In this document: piece by piece, positions 7,549 to 12,799 of the stretch
Layout: each line of letters starts with the position of its first letter
How positions within the stretch are numbered: position 1 is the first letter of the stretch
Assembly (NCBI GenBank): GCA_963847615.1
Contig: CAWKAN010000009.1
Span: 1-12,799, forward strand
DNA from: Palsa-883 sp963847615
GTDB lineage: Bacteria; Pseudomonadota; Alphaproteobacteria; Acetobacterales; Acetobacteraceae
DNA: 12,799 bases
Direction of reading: 5' to 3'
The notes under the pieces: model-generated
The model's database searches: none
What the model saw: the letters and a program-made list of their open reading frames with translations, nothing else
Told to the model about the DNA's origin: nothing
Position numbers and translations under genes: made by a program

Positions 7549-9271
7549 TGACCGTGCTGCTGCAGAACCTCGCCCTGCCGGCGGGGGAGGACGTCGCGAC
7601 GGTCTCGGTCGAGGGGCCGCTGGCGCTGGCCGGCCCGGCCCGGCTGGCCGCCACGCTGGCGGCCGACGCGCAGGCGACGCCGTTCACCCTGCTGCGCGCG
7701 ACCGGCGCCGGGCGCGGCGTGGTCAAGCTGGACGTGACTGGCCCCGGCGGCTTCCAGGTGCATCGCGAGGCGGCCATCACCGTGCGTCCGGCGCGCGGCG
7801 TCGCCACCTCGATCGCCGGCGCCGAGCTGGCGCCCGGCGCGCAGGGGACGCTGCAACCGCCGACAGATGCCTATCTGCCGGGCACCTGGCGCGCCTCGGC
7901 CAGCTTCGGCGGGGCGGTGCGCTACGACGTCGCCGGGCTGGTGCAGGCGCTGGACCACTATCCGCTGAACTGCATCGAGCAGGCGACCAGCCGCGGCCTG
8001 CCGCTGGCGCTGCTGCCGGACGGCCCGCTCGCCGGCGCGGACCGCGCCGGCCGGCTGCAACGCGCCGTCGGCTTCGTGCTGGATCGCCAGCGGTTCGACG
8101 GCGGCTTCGGCCTGTGGTCGGCCGAGGGCGACGCGCAGCCCTGGCTGTCGTCCTACGCCACGGAATTCCTGCTGCGCGCCCGTGCTGCCGGCGCGGCGGT
8201 GCCCGCGCAGGCGCTGAAGGACGCAATGAAGTTCATCGCCGACGCCGCTGACAACTCGGGAAATTCGCCGAAAGACCTCGCCGAGCAGGCCTATCGCCTC
8301 TATGTGCTGGCGCTGGCCGGACAGGGCCGCCCCGGCGCGGCGCGGGTGCTGGCGGCGCGGATCGACCGGCTGCCGACACCGCTCGCCAAGGCGCAGCTCG
8401 GCGCCGCGCTGGCCCTGGCGCACGACCCGGTCCGCGCCGAGGCGGCGTTCGCCGCCGCGCTGGCCGCCCCGGCGCGCACCTGGTGGCGCGCCGACTACGG
8501 CACCGCGCTACGCGACCAGGCCGCCATCGCGGTGCTGTTGAAGGAAAGCGGCCTGGCGCCGGAGCGGTTGCAGCGCCTGCTGGCGGCGATGCCCGGCGCC
8601 AACCTCGATCCGGACCGGCTCAGCACCCAGGAGCAGGCCTGGGCGGCGGCGGCGGGCGCGGTGCTGGGCCGCGACGGCCACCCCGCCCGCATCGCGCTCG
8701 ACGGCAAGGAGCTGCCGGGCGCACCGGTGCTGACCGTCGCCCTGACCGGCCCGGCGACGGCGCGCAACCTGGACGACCAGCCGGTTTGGCAGAGCGTCTC
8801 GGTGACCGGCGTGCCGGCCACGGCGCTGCCGGCGGCGCGCTCCGGCCTGCGCATCACCCGCCAGTTCTTCAACCTGGACGGCAGCCCGCTCGACCTCGAT
8901 CACCTGAAGCAGAACACCGTCTTCGTGCTGCTGCTGGAAGGCCGCGCCGATGACGGCCAGCCGCATCAGGCGATGCTGCAACAGGGGCTGCCGGCGGGCT
9001 GGGAACTGGCCGGGCGGTTCGCCGCCGGCGAGGTGCCCGGCCTGTCCTGGCTGGGCAAGCTGAGCGACCCGCAGGCCCAGCCGGCGGCCGACGACCGCTA
9101 CGCCGCCGTGGTCGAACTGACGCCGCAGCAACCGAACTTCCGCCTGGCGGTGCGCGTCCGCGCGGTCACCCCGGGCAACTTCGAACTGCCCGGCGCGGAA
9201 GCCGCCGACATGTACCAACCCGGCGTGTTCGCCCGCCAGGCCGCCGGAAAGGTCACGGTGCAGGGGGCCGA

Positions 9272-11590
9272 GTGAGCCAGGACCGTCGCCTGAACGAAGC
9301 AAGGTCAGGGCTCCGCCCTGAAACCCGCCAGGGGGCTTTGCCCCCTGGACCCCCACCAGAGGCGGAGCCTCTGGACTTCATCCGTTTGGTTGGTGCGGGG
9401 GCGGGGGGAAGGGAGGCGAGGCCGACACCGCCCGTCGCGACGGGCGGCGTCGGCCTCGCCTCCCTTCCCCCCGCCCCCGCACCAACCAAACGGATGGGTT
9501 CCAAGGGCTCCGCCCTTGGCGGGGTTCCAAGGGGCAGCGCCCCTTGGTGGGGTCCAGGGGCGAAGCCCCTGGCCTTGCTTCGCCCTCTGGCGCCGGTGGT
9601 TTCGGCGGTGTGGCTGTTGGCGGCGGTTGGGCTGTGGTTGGACTGGATGTTGCCGCCCGATTTGTCGCGGCTCGCGGCGGTGGGGACCGAGGTTGATGAT
9701 GCGGCGGGGCGGCCGCTGGCGTTGCTGCCGGCGCCGGGCGGGGTTTGGCGGTTTCGCGTTTCGGCCGGGGAGGTGTCGCCGGCGATGCTGGACCTGCTGA
9801 TCGCGGTTGAGGATCGGCGGTTCTGGCTGCATCCGGGGGTTGACCCGGTGGCACTGGCGCGGGCCGCCGTGCAGATGCTGCGTGCCGGGCGGGTGGTGTC
9901 CGGCGGCTCGACGTTGGCGATGCAGGCGGCGCGGCTGCTGCACCCGCGCCCGCGCACCCTGCGGTCGAAGCTGATCGAGATGGCGCGCGCGTTGCAACTG
10001 GAGCGGCGTTTTGGCCGGGCCGGGGTGCTGGATATCTGGCTGACGCTGGCCCCGTTCGGCGGCAATCTGGAGGGCGTGCGCGCCGGGTCGATGGCGTGGT
10101 TCGGCGTGCCGCCGTCCGCCCTGGAGCCGGCCCAGGCGGCGCTGCTGGTCGCCATCCCCCGCCGCCCCGAAGCGCTGCGCCCCGACCGCCATCCCGCCGC
10201 GGTGCGTGCGGTTGTGGCGCGCATGCTTGTTGCCGCGGCGGGTGGGGCGGCGGTGGGCGATGGGCCGGGCGGGTTGGCGGGCGAGGGGGGGATGCCGCGC
10301 CACCCGATGCCGCGCCACGCGGCGCAGATCGTTGCCGCGTTGGCGCGCGCGCCGCGCGTCCGCACCACGCTCGACCTGCCGTTGCAGACCGCGCTGGAGC
10401 GCCTGGCCCGGGAGCGCCTGCAGACCCTGCCGCCGCGCGTCTCGCTCGCCATCGTGATCGCCGACGCCGAATCGCGCGCGATGCGCGCCGCGTTCGCCGG
10501 GGCCTGGCGTGACGAGGCGCGGGCCGGTGCGCTGGACCTGACCCGCGCGGTCCGTTCGCCCGGTTCCGCGTTGAAGCCATTCATCTACGCGATGGCCTTC
10601 GCCGACGGCCTCGCCGGGCCGGAGACGCGGCTGGCGGACCTGCCACACCGCTACGGGAGCTATGCGCCGGAGAACTTCGACCGCGGCTTCACCGGCAACG
10701 TCACCGCGGCCGAGGCGTTGCGCCGCTCGCTGAACCTGCCCGCGGTCGCGCTGCTCGACCAGGTGGGCGCGCTGCGCTTTGCGGCGACGCTGCGGCTGGC
10801 CGGCGCCGCGCTGCGACTGCCGCAAGGGGCCGATCCGTCGCTGCCGCTGGCGCTGGGCGGGGAGGGGGTTACGCTGCGCCAGGTGGTGGGCCTGTATTGC
10901 GCGCTTGCCAGCGACGGCAGTGGCGGGGCGCTGCGCCTGCTGGCCAGCGACAAGCGCGTCGCCACGCCGTTCCTGCCGTCGCCGGTTGCCGGTCTCGTTG
11001 CCGATGTGCTGACCCACGGATTCCCCAACGACGGTCCCGCCGGCGTCGCCTGGAAGACCGGCACGAGCTGGGGCGGGCGGGATGCCTGGGCGTTCGGCTT
11101 CGACCGCCGCCATGTCGTGGGGGTCTGGGTCGGCCGGCCGGACGGCACGCCGATGCCGGCGGCCACCGGTGCCGCGACGGCGTTGCCGCTACTGGCACAC
11201 GTGTTCGACCTGCTGGCGAAGGCGCCGCGCACGGTGGCGCCGCCGCCGCCGTCGCCGAGGGCGCGGCTGCTCGGGCAATCCGCCGGACACCCGGTCGGAC
11301 AATCCGTTGGCCGCTCGCTTGGGCAGGGTGAGCAGGTGGCGACCGATACGCTGCAGCTGCTGTTCCCGCCGCCGGGCGCGGTGCTGGCGGCCGATGGCGC
11401 GGTGACGATCCGGGCCATGGGCGGACGCCGGCCGCTGAGCTTCCTGGTGGATGGCGTGAAGCTGGGTGGCGAACCGGCGCGGCGCGAGGCGGCGTGGCAC
11501 CCAGCCGGGCCGGGGTTCTACCGGCTGACCGTGCTGGACGCCGACGGCGCCGCGGCGCATGCCGCCGTGCAGGTCCGCCCGGCGCCCTGA
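9272..11590 (+). CDS. pbpC: Penicillin-binding protein 1C (bifunctional GT51/transpeptidase family)
   Basis: An inner-membrane peptidoglycan synthase. From the GTG at 9272, which overlaps the preceding stop (GTGA) and has a G-rich purine tract upstream, the protein is 772 residues. Residues about 12-100 are encoded by a palindromic repeat island and are low-complexity Pro/Gly/Ala. A TM helix follows (about 107-125). The GT51 domain has EDRRFWLHPGVD (catalytic Glu180), GGSTLAMQAARL (211-222) and LAPFGGNLEGVRAGSMAWFG (259-278). The transpeptidase has SALK (Ser432), SLN (486-488) and KTGTSWGG (595-602). The last 90 or so residues match the C-terminal BiPBP_C domain, reached through a degenerate GQS-rich linker (about 665-690). 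The true start could lie after the repeat (TTG 9575 or GTG 9596), which would give an ordinary short cytoplasmic tail, but no good ribosome binding site is seen there. Pairing with alpha-2-macroglobulin matches the E. coli yfhM-pbpC arrangement, implying co-translation. Confidence 0.93.
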   Translation: MSQDRRLNEARSGLRPETRQGALPPGPPPEAEPLDFIRLVGAGAGGREARPTPPVATGGVGLASLPPAPAPTKRMGSKGSALGGVPRGSAPWWGPGAKPLALLRPLAPVVSAVWLLAAVGLWLDWMLPPDLSRLAAVGTEVDDAAGRPLALLPAPGGVWRFRVSAGEVSPAMLDLLIAVEDRRFWLHPGVDPVALARAAVQMLRAGRVVSGGSTLAMQAARLLHPRPRTLRSKLIEMARALQLERRFGRAGVLDIWLTLAPFGGNLEGVRAGSMAWFGVPPSALEPAQAALLVAIPRRPEALRPDRHPAAVRAVVARMLVAAAGGAAVGDGPGGLAGEGGMPRHPMPRHAAQIVAALARAPRVRTTLDLPLQTALERLARERLQTLPPRVSLAIVIADAESRAMRAAFAGAWRDEARAGALDLTRAVRSPGSALKPFIYAMAFADGLAGPETRLADLPHRYGSYAPENFDRGFTGNVTAAEALRRSLNLPAVALLDQVGALRFAATLRLAGAALRLPQGADPSLPLALGGEGVTLRQVVGLYCALASDGSGGALRLLASDKRVATPFLPSPVAGLVADVLTHGFPNDGPAGVAWKTGTSWGGRDAWAFGFDRRHVVGVWVGRPDGTPMPAATGAATALPLLAHVFDLLAKAPRTVAPPPPSPRARLLGQSAGHPVGQSVGRSLGQGEQVATDTLQLLFPPPGAVLAADGAVTIRAMGGRRPLSFLVDGVKLGGEPARREAAWHPAGPGFYRLTVLDADGAAAHAAVQVRPAP
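9305..9572. repeat. Palindromic island inside the pbpC coding frame
   Basis: Six short hairpins, each with an 8-9 bp (one 7 bp) perfect stem and a three-base loop, lie at 9305-9321, 9328-9348, 9356-9374, 9501-9519, 9527-9547 and 9554-9572. They are arranged three and three around the central palindrome at 9379-9496. Stems share the pattern CCARGGGGC-NNN-GCCCCYTGG, and spacers on the two sides are roughly inverted copies (ACCCC(C)A). The whole 268 bp therefore forms one large imperfect palindrome. Several frames are open across it on both strands, so insertion does not stop translation. Similar GGGGC hairpins are, from memory, common in Acetobacteraceae intergenic sequence. Confidence 0.88.
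9379..9496. repeat. 118 bp loopless near-perfect palindrome
   Basis: Arms of 59 bp (9379-9437 and 9438-9496) run from CATCCGTTTGG to its complement and meet at TCG|CGA with no spacer. The only mismatch is A9427 against C9448. In pbpC it is read in frame as RLVGAGAGGREARPTPP and on; because of the symmetry and codon phase the minus strand encodes almost the same peptide. As DNA it could extrude a cruciform; as RNA it would be a very stable hairpin early in the pbpC message. Confidence 0.93.
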
Positions 11591-11673
11591 GAAGGGGCTG
11601 GCCGCGTGGCGGCCCGGACCCGGCGTCGCGGCCCAAGCCAACGACGCGCGGGCGAGGCGTGCTTGCAGCGGGT

Positions 11674-11849
11674 TTATACCAGACGTCCGAATGATCGACT
11701 CTCCGGCGGTACCCACCACGTCATGCCGGGCGCAGGCCCGGCATCCACGACTTTGCTTGCTCCACAAAGGCAAGTCGTGGATGCCGGCCTGCGCCGGCAT
11801 GACGTAGCAGGCGCCGCCGAGGGGTCAATCTTTCCGCCGGCTGGTATTA
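11674..11849. repeat. Composite inverted repeat between pbpC and the dehydrogenase
   Basis: The inner arms 11719-11755 and 11770-11804 carry the unit CGTCATGCCGG-CGCAGG-CCGGCATCCACGA and differ by single-base gaps. This resembles dispersed repeats in many alphaproteobacteria that yield spurious MPAQAGIH-type ORFs. Outer arms extend the symmetry: TTATACCAG at 11674 faces the complement of TAATACCAG ending at 11849, with many scattered matches between (GA-GAT-GAC-C). The right tip overlaps the dehydrogenase stop codon (TAA, 11849-11847). It may also act as a bidirectional terminator between the convergent genes; that is inference. Confidence 0.82.
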
Positions 11850-12799
11850 GCTGTTCGGCCCGCGCTCCATCGAAACCGGCTGCCAGCGCCGCAGGTCGGA
11901 CTTCATCAGCACCGCCGGGTTGACGCAGCTCATCGGCCACTTGCCGCGCAGCACCAGCGCCAGCTCGCGCCCGACATGGCGTTTCCGGGCCGGATCGAAC
12001 CGGGCGGAGGCCGACGCCGTGTGCGCGCTGAGCGTCACGTTCGCCATCCCCAGGATCGGATTGTTGTTGCCCGGCGGCTCGATCTCCAGCACGTCGAGGC
12101 CGGCGTGCGCGATCCAGCCCTCGGCCAGCGCCTTGATCAGCCCGGATTCCTGCACCGTCGGGCCGCGGCCGGTGTTGATGAAGATGGCGGTCGGCTTCAT
12201 CAGCCGGAAGTGCTTCTCCATCAGCATGCCCTCGGCCTCCGGCGTCGCCGGGGCGTGCATCGACACGAAGTCGGACTGGCTCAGCACCTCCTCGAGCGTG
12301 GCGGGGATCACGCCGTGCTCGATCATGATCAGTTCCTCGATGAACGGGTCATAGGCCATCACCCGCAGGCCGAACGGCTTGGCGCGCTTGGCCACCGCGC
12401 GGGCGACATGGCCGAAGGCGATCAGGCCGAGCGTCTGGCCCAGCAGGCGCGGGATCTGCAGCAGCGCCGGGCGGCCTTCGCGCCAGCGCCCCTCGCGCAC
12501 CATGCGGTCCTGTTCGAGCGTCCGGCGATGCGACGCCAGCAGCAGCATCATCGCGTGATCGGCGACCTCGTCGATGAAGGTATCGGGGCAGTTGGTCACC
12601 GGCAGGCCGCGCGCGGTGGCGGCGACGACATCGACGCTGTCGACGCCGACGCTGCCCAGCACGATGGCGCGGCACTTCGCCGGCAGCGCGTCCACCACCT
12701 TCCTGGTGAAGCGCATCCCCTTGGCATAGATCGCGTCGGCGTCCTGGGCGAATTTGATAGCAATACGGTATCCGCAACGAAAGGCGCCCCGCAGGTAGA
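11847..12799 (-). CDS. D-2-hydroxyacid dehydrogenase, NAD-binding family (5' part cut by window edge)
   Basis: An NAD(P)-dependent oxidoreductase of the D-isomer-specific 2-hydroxyacid dehydrogenase family (phosphoglycerate dehydrogenase / CtBP-like). The frame stays open to the window edge, so the true start lies beyond 12799; 316 residues are visible. The ATG at 12716 is internal, since ADAIYAKG before it belongs to the substrate domain. Visible in order: LGSVGVDSVDVVAATARGLPV, the DTFIDEVADHAMMLLLA helix, the Rossmann turn LGLIAFGHVARAVA, the catalytic Arg in NTGRG, the Glu in LDVLEIEPP and the His in LSAHTA. The Arg-Glu-His set is complete. The usual GxGxxG is relaxed to A-F-G-H-V-A. Substrate cannot be predicted. 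It is convergent with pbpC, and its stop codon lies in the tip of the inverted repeat. The outermost codons (12742-12790) use more A/T than the rest. Confidence 0.9.
   Translation of the reverse strand, partial: YLRGAFRCGYRIAIKFAQDADAIYAKGMRFTRKVVDALPAKCRAIVLGSVGVDSVDVVAATARGLPVTNCPDTFIDEVADHAMMLLLASHRRTLEQDRMVREGRWREGRPALLQIPRLLGQTLGLIAFGHVARAVAKRAKPFGLRVMAYDPFIEELIMIEHGVIPATLEEVLSQSDFVSMHAPATPEAEGMLMEKHFRLMKPTAIFINTGRGPTVQESGLIKALAEGWIAHAGLDVLEIEPPGNNNPILGMANVTLSAHTASASARFDPARKRHVGRELALVLRGKWPMSCVNPAVLMKSDLRRWQPVSMERGPNS

Larger units (their letters stand above)
4170..9275 (+). pseudogene. Alpha-2-macroglobulin family protein (YfhM type), broken by three frameshifts
   Basis: Bacterial alpha-2-macroglobulins are periplasmic protease traps: cleavage of a bait region exposes a thioester that binds the protease. 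The start ATG at 4170 has GGAAGGA 10 nt upstream. Residues 1-21 form a signal sequence ending AARA before DD; LALAC at 12-16 could instead be a weak lipobox, as in lipoprotein homologues. Next come a TPR-like helical stretch (about 55-175), macroglobulin domains (LDRGIYRPGETVQVMALLRD is the MG2 hallmark), the central A2M motif SLAAVDEGILRLTGF, and the thioester motif CIEQ (Cys codon at 7971, about residue 1267) within an alpha-alpha barrel domain. The coding frame shifts +1 near 5181, 6066 and 7546. Removing one base at each gives an uninterrupted protein of about 1700 residues, normal for the family. As written, translation from 4170 runs to 5597. A recent pseudogene or sequence errors are both possible; intact conservation across all four pieces favours errors or very recent decay. 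Confidence 0.88.

Noticed and set aside
5789..7807. Long minus-strand open frame opposite the alpha-2-macroglobulin gene (672 codons)
   Set aside because: It lacks any recognisable domain, is rich in Arg/Ala/Gly/His as expected for the complement of GC-rich coding sequence, and the plus strand clearly encodes macroglobulin motifs.
9305..11113. Long minus-strand open frames opposite pbpC
   Set aside because: Shadow frames produced by high GC; their only notable peptide is the mirror of the palindrome. PBP1C motifs on the plus strand account for the sequence.
11591..11620. Intrinsic terminator immediately after pbpC
   Set aside because: Only about six pairs form in the GC-rich stretch and no T-tract follows.
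11694..11807. Small ORFs over the repeat downstream of pbpC (MPAQAGIH type)
   Set aside because: These peptides are the well-known product of translating a dispersed non-coding repeat and have no ribosome binding site here.

Overview
The window is GC-rich (about 70% by eye), with dense short intergenic gaps, strong GC preference at third codon positions, a 302-residue RpoH with an intact RpoH box, a divergent RluD / DUF6476-like pair, and an alpha-2-macroglobulin gene translationally coupled to penicillin-binding protein 1C. Together these point to an alphaproteobacterium, most likely Rhodospirillales/Acetobacteraceae. That placement is inference from gene style; no rRNA or other taxonomic marker is present.

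Layout from left to right. (1) rpoH, minus strand, starts at a GTG at 913 behind a good ribosome binding site and has a clear sigma-70-type promoter at 1102-1130. (2) A 0.6 kb gap with no recognisable gene holds a long inverted repeat (1430-1609) built from CACAGAG heptamers, then two hairpins. (3) An RluD-type 23S rRNA pseudouridine synthase, minus strand, is divergent from a small one-TM protein (DUF6476-like), followed by mscL, the large-conductance mechanosensitive channel. (4) A second gap carries an inverted repeat with 61-62 bp arms (3751-3934) and a CACAGAG/CACTGAG repeat. (5) A periplasmic alpha-2-macroglobulin-family gene (4170-9275) is broken by three +1 frameshifts but has no nonsense codon once these are removed. 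It overlaps by 4 nt (GTGA) the gene for PBP1C (9272-11590). (6) The region encoding the N-terminal tail of PBP1C holds a 268 bp palindromic island: three triloop hairpins, a nearly perfect loopless 118 bp palindrome, then three more triloop hairpins, all read through in frame. (7) After pbpC there is a composite inverted repeat (11674-11849) whose outer end supplies the stop codon of (8) a D-2-hydroxyacid dehydrogenase gene on the minus strand, cut by the right edge.

Functionally this is mostly conserved chromosomal housekeeping: heat-shock sigma factor, ribosome maturation, osmotic safety valve and envelope defence. The alpha-2-macroglobulin/PBP1C pair is the known bacterial protease-trap plus peptidoglycan-repair module. 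The unusual content is between and inside the genes. Four different inverted-repeat families sit in 12.8 kb, filling most of the intergenic space, and one is inside a coding frame. I see no phage, toxin, CRISPR, tRNA or rRNA feature and no complete insertion sequence.
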